Shown piece after piece: positions 1-8,635 of a stretch of DNA of 64,000 nucleotides. The DNA is taken from positions 62,001 to 126,000 of the forward strand of contig JAQUAF010000001.1 of the NCBI GenBank assembly GCA_028687435.1, given 5' to 3'. The position numbers and the translations under genes are program-made. Each line of letters opens with the position of its first letter. Positions within the stretch are counted from its first letter, which is position 1. The notes beneath the pieces were generated by a model, which made no database searches, was not told where the DNA came from, and saw only the letters and a list, made by a program, of their open reading frames with translations. The DNA is from Verrucomicrobiia bacterium (GTDB lineage: Bacteria; Verrucomicrobiota; Verrucomicrobiia; JABWAM01).

Positions 1-95
1 TCCTGATCAGCCCCACCCAGAACATTGCCGACATCCCGGTTGAGGCGGTCCTCAAGGCTTGGCAGACTGTCCAGGCCGACAAAATCAACAGATGA
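1..95 (+). CDS. 3' end of an unidentified protein (partial)
   Basis: An open frame enters from the left edge and stops with TGA at 93-95; 30 codons are visible, beginning LISPTQNIADIPVE and ending QADKINR. It is hydrophilic, with no recognisable motif. The next gene is convergent and ends at 124, so 28 bases separate the two stops. The family cannot be named from so short a tail. I accept it as coding only because the frame is open to the window edge and stops just before a convergent gene. Confidence 0.35.
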   Translation, partial: LISPTQNIADIPVEAVLKAWQTVQADKINR

Positions 96-123
96 AGAGG
101 CTCTTCCGCCGCCGCATTGTATT

Positions 124-1029
124 TCATCGCGAACATCCGCAAAACAAGGCCACCGCCGCGCCAACCGACACGATCTGTCCCAGCCATAGAATCACCACCG
201 CATGGACTGGATTGAAACCTCGCCGCATCAGTTCATGCGAAAGATGGGTGCGGTCCCCCTGCCAGACCGGCTGCCCCCGACGCAGACGCCTTAATGTCAC
301 CTGAAAACAATCCAAAATAGGAACCGCCACAAGCAACAAGGCCACCGCCCCCCCCGCCCATGGATGTCCGGGAATCAATCCCGCCAGCCGCAGCGAAAAA
401 CAACCCGCCACCCCTCCGAGCAAAAGGCTGCCCGCATCACCCAGAAAAACCCTTCCACTGGAGAAATTCAGCAGCAAAAAACCGCAAACCGCCCCCACCA
501 TCACCATCAATATGCCGCTTTCCTCAGTCCGCCCCGCCACGCCAAGCATGGCAGCCTCCCCGGATAACGACACCGCCGACAGCCCGCCACAAAGACCGTT
601 GCAATTGTCCGTGTAATTGACCGCGTTGGACGCCAGCAAAATCCAGCCCAGGGCCAGAAACAGACTGGCCCCCGGCCCCGCACCCAACGGCTGGAGAGCC
701 TCACGCAAAAACAAGCCCCACATCACCACCACCGCCACCGTCTGCAACGCCAGTTTGGGAACAGCCGAAAGTTCATGCCAATCATCCACCACCCCCACCC
801 CGCACATCAAAAACGCCCCTGCCCACCACACCCAAAATACCTCCCATCCATGGGCCACCCCCAAAAGGCTCGTCACTCCCAAAATCGCCAGCCCGCCAAC
901 CAAAGGCGCCGGATGACGATGAACCTTCCGATCCCCTCCCGGGGCGTCAACCAATCCCAGGCGCGGCCCCAGCCGCTCAAGCGCCAGGCAGGCCGCCACA
1001 CACAAAACCAAAGCCGCTGTTGACAACAT
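124..1029 (-). CDS. WecA/MraY-like polyprenyl-phosphate sugar-1-phosphate transferase
   Basis: Glycosyltransferase family 4 integral membrane enzyme, about 301 residues, expected to transfer a sugar 1-phosphate from a UDP-sugar to undecaprenyl phosphate at the inner face of the membrane. Visible signatures are the N-terminal substrate loop (GDRKVHRHPAPLVGG), the NAVNYTDNCNGLCGG segment that replaces the usual NxxNxxDGxxGL, FLGDAGS, and the late DRTHLSHEL motif. Hydrophobic segments cover most of the rest. I start at the ATG at 1029; a GTG at 1053 in the same frame has an AAGAAG just upstream and is possible. It lies 84 bp after the AraC gene on the same strand. Which sugar is used (GlcNAc-P, as in WecA, or another) cannot be read from sequence. 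Confidence 0.85.
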   Translation of the reverse strand: MLSTAALVLCVAACLALERLGPRLGLVDAPGGDRKVHRHPAPLVGGLAILGVTSLLGVAHGWEVFWVWWAGAFLMCGVGVVDDWHELSAVPKLALQTVAVVVMWGLFLREALQPLGAGPGASLFLALGWILLASNAVNYTDNCNGLCGGLSAVSLSGEAAMLGVAGRTEESGILMVMVGAVCGFLLLNFSSGRVFLGDAGSLLLGGVAGCFSLRLAGLIPGHPWAGGAVALLLVAVPILDCFQVTLRRLRRGQPVWQGDRTHLSHELMRRGFNPVHAVVILWLGQIVSVGAAVALFCGCSR

Positions 1030-1113
1030 GGCGGCAGAGCCTACCGGCTGCACATCTTCTTGGCAATCCGCAATCCACCGTTTGATGAATGCGCCTGGGG
1101 CTCGCGCAAAAAC

Positions 1114-1956
1114 TCATCGATGCCCAACAGCGCGAAAAACCCCGCTGGGTGGGTGTCCGAAATGGCGCCGGAAAACCTTTGAAAAATAATTTCCGTCGTC
1201 ATATCCCACTGCGGAAGCCGCCTCGGACACATTGGCCTTCCCCTCAACCAGCAGTTGCTGGGCCTTTTCCATGCGCAAATGGGTGATGTATTCAAAAAGC
1301 GAAAAATCGCTTTCCCTGCTGAAAACATGGGAAAGATGATAGGGGCTGACCTTCAGCGCCTGGGCAATCTTCTCCAGATTCAAGGACTCATGGTAATGCG
1401 CCTGGATGTATTGGCGGGCCAGAGTCATCAGGCTTTTTGCGCGCGATGCCGGGATGGATGGCTTCACATCGGCCGGACGTTGGGCCCGCAGATTTTCCGC
1501 CAGCACCAGCAATAACACATTGAGCAAACGGACACGGACCAGCAACTGGTCGGGCGGCGCCCCTCCGGTAAAATCGGCCTTCAACTGTCCCAATGCATTG
1601 GCGACATCAAGTTTTGCGGAACGCGACAAGGCGGCCAGATTCTGCCAGGGAATGGTTGAAAAATAACTGGCCGCCGCCCCCCACTCGAAGGAAAGATAAA
1701 AAACCTCCAGCCCCTTCCGGGAATCAAACACATCCCGATGAAGGATGCCGTCCGGCAAAAGAACCACCTCCCCCGGCCCCGCGGCAAACTCAGCCTGCTT
1801 CGTCATGATCCGGACCTGCCCCTTGGACACATGGATCAACTCGCAACAATTGGCCCGATGCCAGTCCCGGGCCCAGATGGGATCGAAAATCATGGCGCCC
1901 AGCGTGCGAACCACCGGCAGTTGATCAGACCATTTGAATGACTGTCCGTCTTTCAT
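1114..1956 (-). CDS. AraC-family transcriptional regulator
   Basis: 280 residues. The N-terminal half is a cupin-like sensor (segments CELIHVSKGQVRIMTK and GEVVLLPDG). The C-terminal 100 residues hold the two helix-turn-helix units of the family: LNLEKIAQALKVSPYHLSHVFS, then VSEAASAVGYDDGNYFSKVFRRHFGHPP. Such proteins usually bind a small sugar-like ligand and activate or repress a nearby catabolic operon. The gene follows the AlbA/HATPase regulator on the same strand after about 50 bp. The sugar-isomerase cluster starting at 3696 is the obvious candidate target, but that is inference. Confidence 0.9.
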   Translation of the reverse strand: MKDGQSFKWSDQLPVVRTLGAMIFDPIWARDWHRANCCELIHVSKGQVRIMTKQAEFAAGPGEVVLLPDGILHRDVFDSRKGLEVFYLSFEWGAAASYFSTIPWQNLAALSRSAKLDVANALGQLKADFTGGAPPDQLLVRVRLLNVLLLVLAENLRAQRPADVKPSIPASRAKSLMTLARQYIQAHYHESLNLEKIAQALKVSPYHLSHVFSRESDFSLFEYITHLRMEKAQQLLVEGKANVSEAASAVGYDDGNYFSKVFRRHFGHPPSGVFRAVGHR

Positions 1957-2006
1957 CGCCCGTCATCATCGCCCGGCACGCAAAACATTCAAGTGTCAAA
2001 TCAGAT

Positions 2007-3371
2007 TTATGACGATATCGCAGCCAGGCGAAAAGTTTTGCGCGGATCCTTGGCGGAACTGCCAATGGCCACAATCAGCCCCAATTTCAACAGCCGCGCG
2101 AGGCGGTCGCGAGTGGCGCGAGGCGTGCGCTTGATCTCCCTGGCAATCCGGCAGGTCGGCAAGCCCGGCTGCTTTGCCAGGGCGTCAAGAATCATTTGGT
2201 CCAAAGGATCCCTGGCCTGGCTGGCGGAACGATGACGGAAAAAAGTGACGCGAAATCCCGGCCCCATCTCCGCCAGCAAAGGCTCCGGCAAACCCGCTTC
2301 CACGCACGTTTTGGTCATGCGCTGAATGCCGCTGCCCCATTGCTCAATCAAGCCAAGCTCATAAAAAACCCGCCCCATCACGCGATTCCGCAACTTGGAC
2401 AATCCATGGCGTATTTCCTCGATCGTAAGGCCTGGCGGCAACCCCCCTGGATTTTCAATCTCAATCCGGTCATCGAAAATCGACACCTTCAAGGGCATGC
2501 CCCGCTGGCTGTAATCGGCGTGCACAATGGCATTGATGACCGCCTCGCGGATGGCAAGCATGGGAAAATCCCACGATTCAACATTCCGGGCGCCTTCAAT
2601 GCGCAAACCGCGACGGGTATTGCGCTGAACAAAGGCCAGAATTTCATCAATCGCAAATACCGGATAGGAGACAACCTCGGCGGAATCCAAAATGTGGCTT
2701 TTATCGGCGCCAGCAAAACAGCCCAGCCGGATTTTTGAATCGGGAAACATTTCCAATCGCTTCTTGCCAAAAAGCAGGAGTCCTCCCACGGTGGGCGCCT
2801 CCCTGCCTTGGACACACGCGGTGATCTGCATCGTTCTCAAGTCCTTGCGCTGTAAAACGCGCTTGGGGGAAAAACACTCGGAAGCAGCACGGAAGTCAAT
2901 GGCTTCCGAGTGAAGTTCCGCGAGGGGTTCCTCGTCAAAGGTTCGTCCCCTGATCGAACGCCTTAATTCGTCAATTTGCGCCGGATCAGCCCTCCGGTTG
3001 GTCGATCCCACCCGCACATAAACCCCCTCGCCATTCCCCAGTTGTTTGATCCAATGGGGGCGCGACATGCTGGGATAAACGCGGATCGCAAGAATGCTCT
3101 CTTTGCGCCAGGGAACAATCTGCATATCGGGAACCAAACGCGGTTCAATCCGGTCCCATATCAAATTGGCCAGATGCTCCTCCAATCGCGACGGATCGTC
3201 AACCCCCCTCACATGCCGGGTTCGATCCTCGACGCCGATCAAAATCACGCCGCCGGCGCTGTTGGCAAATGCAACCACGGTGGCGATGATCCTGTCGGGG
3301 GAAGACGCATCCCTCTTGAATTCAAGGGTCTTTCCCTCCGTCTGGTCCAAAAGATCGTCAAGGCTGAACAT
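2007..3371 (-). CDS. AlbA_2 (Schlafen-like) / HATPase DNA-binding regulator
   Basis: 454 residues from the ATG at 3371. Residues 10-140 form an AlbA_2 divergent-AAA/Schlafen-type domain (GKTLEFKRDAS, FANSAGGVILIGVED, YVRVGSTNRRA). A GHKL ATPase-like domain follows, with an N-box (REAVINAIVHADYS), a G1-like ENPGGLPPG and a G2-like EQWGSGIQRM. A C-terminal winged-helix-like segment (ILDALAKQPGLPTCRIAREI) completes the usual architecture of these proteins, often annotated as RecG-like or transcriptional regulators. The frame stays open upstream to 3515. However, an excellent promoter (TTGACG, 17 bp, TATATT) points to transcription beginning at about 3371-3372, so the 3371 ATG is preferred and the mRNA is probably leaderless. 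Confidence 0.85.
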   Translation of the reverse strand: MFSLDDLLDQTEGKTLEFKRDASSPDRIIATVVAFANSAGGVILIGVEDRTRHVRGVDDPSRLEEHLANLIWDRIEPRLVPDMQIVPWRKESILAIRVYPSMSRPHWIKQLGNGEGVYVRVGSTNRRADPAQIDELRRSIRGRTFDEEPLAELHSEAIDFRAASECFSPKRVLQRKDLRTMQITACVQGREAPTVGGLLLFGKKRLEMFPDSKIRLGCFAGADKSHILDSAEVVSYPVFAIDEILAFVQRNTRRGLRIEGARNVESWDFPMLAIREAVINAIVHADYSQRGMPLKVSIFDDRIEIENPGGLPPGLTIEEIRHGLSKLRNRVMGRVFYELGLIEQWGSGIQRMTKTCVEAGLPEPLLAEMGPGFRVTFFRHRSASQARDPLDQMILDALAKQPGLPTCRIAREIKRTPRATRDRLARLLKLGLIVAIGSSAKDPRKTFRLAAISS

Positions 3372-3391
3372 ACTAGGAAATATACTAGGAA
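3370..3391. repeat. Tandem ATACTAGGAA repeat over promoter and start codon
   Basis: Two exact copies of ATACTAGGAA lie at 3370-3379 and 3382-3391, a 12-bp period. They cover the -10 element and the ATG of the AlbA/HATPase gene. This is a natural position for an autoregulatory operator. Confidence 0.6.
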
Positions 3392-3407
3392 GTCCATTTG
3401 TCGTCAA
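3379..3407 (-). promoter_or_regulatory. Sigma-70 promoter giving a leaderless mRNA
   Basis: On the minus strand the -35 TTGACG (3407-3402) is followed by exactly 17 bp and the -10 TATATT (3384-3379). The expected start of transcription is 3371-3373, on or one to two bases before the A of the ATG at 3371. This supports the short start of the AlbA/HATPase gene. Confidence 0.65.
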
Positions 3408-3695
3408 GGCTTCCGTGTTTAAAACCCTCCGGGCAACCGATCTCCTCCTCCGTAAAGCGCCGCCGCCTGCCCTCCTGTCGCGTTTTGCGGGAATGATGCC
3501 TTTTTTTGTTGTCATTCCTTCCTATGTGACGAGTTGCATGGCGGGTCAAGCGGCATAAGGCGCCGGATTCTCCCTTCCATTTTTCATTCAAAAAACATCG
3601 ATCCAAAATCAAAATTCAGAAATCCCGCAACAAATTACCCGCAATAGCAAATTCCCCCTCTTGCGGCCCGGCGCGCATGGGCTACGTTCGCAGGC
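3408..3695. other. Intergenic region before the DegT gene
   Basis: With the promoter above, this makes a gap of 324 bases without a gene between the divergent genes. The minus-strand frame is open up to 3515, but its product there is a low-complexity Arg-rich stretch with no domain. Around 3595-3640 there is an A-rich run with repeated AAAATC/AAATC words, of the kind also seen before the genes at 5164 and 7618. I see no clear promoter for the DegT gene. Confidence 0.5.
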
Positions 3696-5048
3696 ATGGC
3701 AACCATCCTTTCCGATTCCCCCGTCAAAACCGCTCACAAAAAGAACCGCGGCAAAACCTCCGTTCATTCCGATCAACTGGCCATCCTTGGCGGTCCCAAG
3801 GCGGTTCCGGACGGACTGGTCAAAAAGTGGCCTCCCATCGACGACATCGACCGCGAAATGGTCATGGCATCCCTGAACGGCGCCAACCACGCATTCGGCC
3901 CCAACTGCCAGGCGTTTGAAAAGGAATTCGCCTCATGGAACGGCAATCGTTTCGCCATCACCACCAACAGCGGCACCGCCGCCCTCCACATGGGACTGGC
4001 CGCCTGCGGCCTGAGCGCCGGCGACCAGGTGATCGTCACCTCCTACTCCTGGTCCTCCAGCGCCACCTGCATCCTTCATCACAATTGCATCCCCGTCTTC
4101 GTGGACATCGACTTCGACACCATCAACATCGATGTCGATAAAATCGAGGCCGCCATCACCCCCGCCACCAAAGCCATCGTGGTGGTTCACCTGCACGGGC
4201 TGGCGGTGAACATGGAAAAAGTCATGGCCATCGCCCGCAAACATAATCTCAAGGTCATCGAAGATGCCTGCCAGTCGCACGGCGCGGAATTCAAGGGCAA
4301 AAAAGTCGGCACATGGGGCGACTGCGGCGCGTTCAGTTTCAACCAAAACAAATGCCTTTGCTCCGGCGAAGGAGGCATGTTCGTCACGGACAATGAGGAC
4401 ATCCTTCAGAAAGCCCGGCAGATCTGGTCATTCGGCGAAACCCGCACCCCCTCCGAATCCCGCGATTACCACGCCTATGCCCTTGGCTGGATGTACCGCA
4501 ACAACGACCTGACCGCAGCCTTTGGCCGCGCGCAACTGGGCAAACTGACCCGCTATCTCGAGATCGAACGCGCCAACGCGCAGGTTCTCCTGCGCCGGAT
4601 TCGCGGTCTGAAAGGCTTGATCCCCCCTACCGAGCCGCCCAATCATCTTCACACCTATTATAATTTCACCTGCCGCATCGACATGAAAGAGGCGGGATGG
4701 ACTGGCGATCCCAGCCGTTTCCGCCATGCGGTGATGAAAGCCCTGCAGTCCGAAGGCGCCCAAACCGGCATCTGGCAGAGTTTCATGCTGCCGCACATGA
4801 CGGTTTTCCAAGCCAAAAACGCCTATGGCCGCGGCTGCCCGTGGTCCTGCCCGAACGCGGCAAAGGTGGATTACAACCCGCTTCAATTCCCCGCCGCCCA
4901 GCGCCACGTGGACACCCACTTCGGCATGACCATGCCCCTGCGCGCCCCCAACGGCCCCGACGTGGCCGAAAAGGTCGGCGACGCCTTCCAAAAAGTCTTT
5001 GGAAACATCCGGCAATTGGATCCCAATCTCATTCTGGGAAAAGAATAG
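3696..5048 (+). CDS. DegT/DnrJ/EryC1/StrS family PLP aminotransferase
   Basis: 450 residues, fold-type I PLP enzyme. The order of motifs is standard: NSGTAALHMGLAACGL near residue 91, the VTSYSW loop near 114, EDACQSHGAEFKGKKVG near 189, and the PLP lysine in FSFNQNKCLCSGEGG (about Lys219). Members transaminate keto-sugars or cyclitol ketones, usually with glutamate or glutamine as donor; some act in reverse in catabolism. The N-terminal 25 residues are a Lys-rich extension. It opens the rightward cluster that continues with a ceramidase-like hydrolase and sugar isomerases, so an amino-sugar or aminocyclitol substrate is plausible but inferred. Confidence 0.88.
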   Translation: MATILSDSPVKTAHKKNRGKTSVHSDQLAILGGPKAVPDGLVKKWPPIDDIDREMVMASLNGANHAFGPNCQAFEKEFASWNGNRFAITTNSGTAALHMGLAACGLSAGDQVIVTSYSWSSSATCILHHNCIPVFVDIDFDTINIDVDKIEAAITPATKAIVVVHLHGLAVNMEKVMAIARKHNLKVIEDACQSHGAEFKGKKVGTWGDCGAFSFNQNKCLCSGEGGMFVTDNEDILQKARQIWSFGETRTPSESRDYHAYALGWMYRNNDLTAAFGRAQLGKLTRYLEIERANAQVLLRRIRGLKGLIPPTEPPNHLHTYYNFTCRIDMKEAGWTGDPSRFRHAVMKALQSEGAQTGIWQSFMLPHMTVFQAKNAYGRGCPWSCPNAAKVDYNPLQFPAAQRHVDTHFGMTMPLRAPNGPDVAEKVGDAFQKVFGNIRQLDPNLILGKE

Positions 5049-5163
5049 AATTTGGGAACAGCAGAATCAGTCTGGATCAACGTGTTTTCTTCAGCGCTTG
5101 AACTCTTATCCAAAATCGCCAATCTAAAATCTCAAATCAAAAATCCCGTCACCCCATTTCCCC

Positions 5164-6594
5164 ATGAAAATCGGCTGGTCTTCCACTGACATCACCCCAC
5201 CCCGCCCCATCAAACTTTACGGCCAGTTTTACGAGCGAATTTCCCAGTTCGTGCGCGACCCGCTGACCGCCACGGCGCTGGCTTTGGAAGGGCAGGATGC
5301 CCGGGGTGACGCCTCGCAAATGATCATGGTTTCCTGCGACCTTGGCGGCTCGGACAGGCATCTGCAAAAAAGATTGCGGGAAGCCGTCAAAGTTTCACTG
5401 CCGGATCTGCGTGCTGAGAACCTGCTGCTGAACGCGACCCATATTCACACCGGGCCTTACACCCATGAATCGCAGGAACAACAGCTTCTTCCCATCATTG
5501 ACGGCATCCTGCCATTCAAACCGGCCCCCAGCGTTTCGCTCCCGCCAGACTTGATGACAACAAGGGAATGCGCGGATTTTATTTTGGAGCGGTTGAAGGA
5601 AACGGTGATCCAAGCCTGGAAAAACCGCCGTCCGGCGGGAGTCAGTTGGGCCTTGTCCCATGCGGTCATCGGGCACCAACGCCGCGTGGTTTACGATGAC
5701 AACTCGGCAAAAATGTACGGAACAACGGACACGGAACACTTTCTCACATTGGAAGGCCCCAGCGATCATGGCGTGGAATTGCTGTATTGCTGGGATGAGG
5801 GGAAAAAACTCACCGGCGTGGTCGTCAATGTCGCCTGTCCCTCGCAAGTCGTGGAGGGGCAACGGTATGTTTCGGCGGATTTCTGGGATGAAACGCGCAA
5901 GGAATTGCGCAAACGATACGGTCAACACATCGCCATCCTGCCCCTTTGCGCCGCGGCCGGCGATCAATCCCCCCGCGATCTGGTGCGGCGCGGACGATGC
6001 GAACCCAACATGCATGATGAAACCGGGTTGAAGGAACTGGGCCAAAGGCTTGCCGGGGCGGTGGCGCATAAATTCGAATCCGCACAGGCCGGCATCCAAA
6101 CCAACGTTCCCTTGAAACATACGGTTCAAGAACTCGCCCTGCCCCTGCGACAGGTTTCCGCCGGGGAAGCGGCGCAGGCGCGGAAGGAATTCGAATCCAT
6201 CCTGGCTCAATGGAAAAGCGAAAACAAACCGGCGGACGCGGAGCTTTTTGTCAAATTGTTCGCCCCGGCCGGCATTCTGCGCCGGGCGGAAGAACAAAAA
6301 AAATCCTCAACCTTCCCCATCGAAGTGCATGTGGCGCGAATCGGCGACATCGCCATCGCCACCAATCCCTTTGAACTGTTCATCGACTACGGTTTGCAGA
6401 TCAAGGCCCGCAGCAAGGCCCTCCAGACCATGACCGTTCAACTCGCTGCGGGATCGGGGGGATACCTGCCCACGGCCCGGGCGGTGCAAGGCGGCCACTA
6501 CAGCGCCATTGTCGCCAGCGGCAAGGTCGGACCCGAGGGCGGAAAAATGCTGGTGGAAGAGACCATCAAGACCATCAACTCTCTATGGGAATAA
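5164..6594 (+). CDS. Neutral/alkaline ceramidase-like hydrolase
   Basis: 476 residues resembling the N-terminal domain of neutral/alkaline non-lysosomal ceramidases. It begins GWSSTDITPPRP, as such domains do, and has NATHIHTGPYTHE at the position of the family zinc histidines (NxSHTHSGPGG in characterised ceramidases; here the motif Ser is Thr). A second block, LPLCAAAGDQSPRD, and a late IATNPFELFIDYG are also typical. There is no signal peptide, and the C-terminal domain of true ceramidases is missing, so it is probably a cytoplasmic amidase or esterase-like metalloenzyme of unknown substrate. The gene is followed after one base by a sugar-isomerase gene, so the two are co-transcribed. Confidence 0.75.
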   Translation: MKIGWSSTDITPPRPIKLYGQFYERISQFVRDPLTATALALEGQDARGDASQMIMVSCDLGGSDRHLQKRLREAVKVSLPDLRAENLLLNATHIHTGPYTHESQEQQLLPIIDGILPFKPAPSVSLPPDLMTTRECADFILERLKETVIQAWKNRRPAGVSWALSHAVIGHQRRVVYDDNSAKMYGTTDTEHFLTLEGPSDHGVELLYCWDEGKKLTGVVVNVACPSQVVEGQRYVSADFWDETRKELRKRYGQHIAILPLCAAAGDQSPRDLVRRGRCEPNMHDETGLKELGQRLAGAVAHKFESAQAGIQTNVPLKHTVQELALPLRQVSAGEAAQARKEFESILAQWKSENKPADAELFVKLFAPAGILRRAEEQKKSSTFPIEVHVARIGDIAIATNPFELFIDYGLQIKARSKALQTMTVQLAAGSGGYLPTARAVQGGHYSAIVASGKVGPEGGKMLVEETIKTINSLWE

Positions 6595-6595
6595 A

Positions 6596-7408
6596 ATGAA
6601 ATTCTCCCTCATGTCCTATACTTTTTCGCGGCAGCCGGGTTTTGACTTTGCCGCCATATGCCGGTTGGGAAAGGAATTGGGACTGGATGGCGTGGACGTG
6701 GTCACCCTCCACAACCGTCCAGCGGATGAAATCCGCCGGTTGTTGGACCAACATCATCTCCAGGCAATCTGTTACACTTTTATGGGCAATGCCTTTGCCA
6801 AACCGGATCAGGAATCCTTCAAAACCGGCATCACCGCCGTCCGGGAAGCCATGGCGGCAGCGAAGGCGCTGGGCGCCGCAAAAACCATGCTCGTCACACC
6901 GGGAATACCCGGAACGCCAAGGGAAATCACCCGTCAAAATTACGTCGACGGACTGCGGGAGGCGGTCAAAATCGCTTCCGACGCCGGCATGGTTCTGACC
7001 ATCGAAAATTTCCCCGGCGCAGCCAGTCCCTTTGTGACTGCCGCGGACATCATGGAAGCCATGGCCGCCGCGCCCGGATTGAAACTGACCTTTGACAACG
7101 GCAACGCGTTCACCGGCGAAGACCCAATTCAGTCCTTCAATGCCTGCGCAGCCCATGTGGTCCATGCCCACTTCAAAGACTGGGCCGTTGCCCCGGACGG
7201 CCAGGGCATGCGCATGCTCAATGGCCAATCCTATCTTCCCGCCCTCATCGGCGAAGGCGTGGTTGACCACGCCGGATGCCTTGCCTCCATGAAACAGGCG
7301 GGATATCGGGGGCACATCAACATCGAGTACGAAGGCAACACCTACTTGGCAGCCGAAGCCACCCGCCGCGCCATCACCTTTTTGCAAAGCAAGGTTTGGC
7401 AAGGTTAA
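6596..7408 (+). CDS. IolE-like sugar phosphate isomerase/epimerase (TIM barrel)
   Basis: 270 residues of the AP endonuclease family 2 / xylose-isomerase-like TIM-barrel superfamily. Typical pieces are LGLDGVDVVTLHNRP, the metal-ligand strand VLTIENFPGA, LKLTFDNGNAF, VVHAHFKDW and the final HINIEYEGN. These supply the Glu-Asp-His-Glu metal site seen in such isomerases. The ATG at 6596 follows the stop of the ceramidase-like gene by one base, and an upstream extension of the frame only re-reads that gene, so 6596 is the start. The substrate is unknown; inosose, tagatose or xylulose-type epimerisation are all possible within the family. Confidence 0.85.
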   Translation: MKFSLMSYTFSRQPGFDFAAICRLGKELGLDGVDVVTLHNRPADEIRRLLDQHHLQAICYTFMGNAFAKPDQESFKTGITAVREAMAAAKALGAAKTMLVTPGIPGTPREITRQNYVDGLREAVKIASDAGMVLTIENFPGAASPFVTAADIMEAMAAAPGLKLTFDNGNAFTGEDPIQSFNACAAHVVHAHFKDWAVAPDGQGMRMLNGQSYLPALIGEGVVDHAGCLASMKQAGYRGHINIEYEGNTYLAAEATRRAITFLQSKVWQG

Positions 7409-7477
7409 AGGGGCAAGGGGTAAGGTTCAAGAAGGCAAAATCGGTATGTGTTCACGGATCATGTTCCCGGTCGTCCG

Positions 7478-7529
7478 GGAGGCCGACCCTCCATTATCTT
7501 CGTGGTGAATCAATGGAGGGCGGGGCTCC
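7478..7529. repeat. GC-rich inverted repeat (GGAGGGCGGGGCTCC family)
   Basis: Arms at 7478-7495 and 7512-7529 match at 15 of 18 positions as an inverted repeat, with a 16-base loop. The right arm plus the following GCACCGCTTG recurs, expanded, at 9767-9835. It lies between two isomerase genes. The rest of the 7409-7617 gap holds GGTTCAAG-type words on the left and AAAATC-type words on the right. Confidence 0.6.
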
Positions 7530-7617
7530 TGCACCGCTTGTCACCTGAAAACAGGCCGTGAACGGTTGCCAAAATCGTTTCAAATTAAAATCTAAAATCA
7601 TCAATCCAAAATCTAAA

Positions 7618-8355
7618 ATGAACAAACCCATCGGTGTGCAATTATACAGTGTGCGGCTCCAGGCGGCAAAAGACCTCCCCGGCGTCCTGAACCACCTCCG
7701 CGACATGGGCTTCAAGGGAGTGGAACTGGCGGGACTTCACGGACGGAAACCCGCGGAATTCCGTCAACTCGTCAAAGACACCGGCATGGAAATCATCAGC
7801 AGCCATGTCCCATTCCCCTCGCCGTCGCAATCCATTGACACATTGATGGAAGAACAGCAGGCCCTTGGCGTGCGAGACCTGGTGGTCAGTTGCCCTTCCA
7901 AAATGTTCCAGAATCGGGCGGATTTCGATGCGGAAGTGAACACTGTGAATGTCTTCGCGAAAAAACTGGCCGCAGCAGGCATGACGTTGCACCTGCACAA
8001 TCACGCGCACGAATTTTCCTCCCGGCTGGATGGGCAAAGCGGCTTCGAATGTCTGCTGGCAAACGCAAACCCATCCATTCACTTTGAACTGGATCTCTAC
8101 TGGCTGCAAACCGGCGGCGGTAATGCGCAAACCGTGGCTGCCCAAGCTGGGCAACGGATTCATTTTCTGCATGTCAAAGACGGCCCATGCGTGGCAGGCG
8201 AACCCATGACTGCGTTGGGCCAGGGCAAGGTGAACATCCCCGCCGCCCTGTCGCTCTTTCCATGGGTTCCCTGGCATATCATTGAAATCGACGCCTGCGC
8301 GGGCGACATGATGGATGCCCTGCGCGAAAGCATCCGCTATCTCGAGATAAATTAA
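7618..8355 (+). CDS. Second IolE-like sugar phosphate isomerase/epimerase
   Basis: 245 residues, again a xylose-isomerase-like TIM barrel. It opens with KPIGVQLYSVR and continues with GFKGVELAGLHG, LHLHNHAHEF, HFELDLYWLQTGG and IHFLHVKDG, which are the standard metal and substrate strands of this superfamily, and ends with an IIEIDAC strand. The ATG at 7618 is chosen because the frame upstream is an AAAATC-rich repeat that encodes only Lys, Ile and Ser. There is no Shine-Dalgarno. It is about 35% the size of the neighbouring cluster's larger enzymes and only distantly like the isomerase at 6596. Probable role: a further isomerisation or dehydration step in the same pathway. Confidence 0.85.
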   Translation: MNKPIGVQLYSVRLQAAKDLPGVLNHLRDMGFKGVELAGLHGRKPAEFRQLVKDTGMEIISSHVPFPSPSQSIDTLMEEQQALGVRDLVVSCPSKMFQNRADFDAEVNTVNVFAKKLAAAGMTLHLHNHAHEFSSRLDGQSGFECLLANANPSIHFELDLYWLQTGGGNAQTVAAQAGQRIHFLHVKDGPCVAGEPMTALGQGKVNIPAALSLFPWVPWHIIEIDACAGDMMDALRESIRYLEIN

Positions 8356-8462
8356 GCCCCGCTCGCCGACGGGCCTGCTCGACGAAACATGCTCGATGCT
8401 CGACGCCAATCGCGACCACCTGCAGCGGACAACTTTTCAATAGAACTTTTCGGGAATTAAAC

Positions 8463-8536
8463 ATGGATGTACAGGATACACAGGATTTTTTAACGAAGTT
8501 ATTTCAATTTATATCCTGCCCATTCTGTTTATCCAT
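8463..8536. repeat. Imperfect hairpin repeat (ATGGAT...ATCCAT family)
   Basis: Two 24-base arms at 8463-8486 and 8513-8536 match at 18 of 24 positions in inverted orientation, enclosing an AT-rich loop. The arms are built from ACAGGAT-like words (ATGGATnnACAGnAT). This type of intergenic hairpin is familiar to me from several bacterial phyla. It occupies the middle of the 8356-8635 gap, which otherwise holds GCTCGA-rich words and no gene. Confidence 0.6.
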
Positions 8537-8635
8537 ATTACAATCTCCCCCGTGGCTTACCTAATCCAAGCGGAACACCTCCTGAACCTCTAAACCACTG
8601 AACAGTGAACCATTAAACCTCCCTCGACAAAAACC

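Noticed and set aside
1994-1999. Perfect TTGACA on the minus strand before the AraC gene
   Set aside because: No -10-like hexamer at 15-19 bp spacing, so not called a promoter.
5395-6297. 300-codon open frame antisense to the ceramidase-like gene
   Set aside because: Composition-driven shadow; no domain or start signal.
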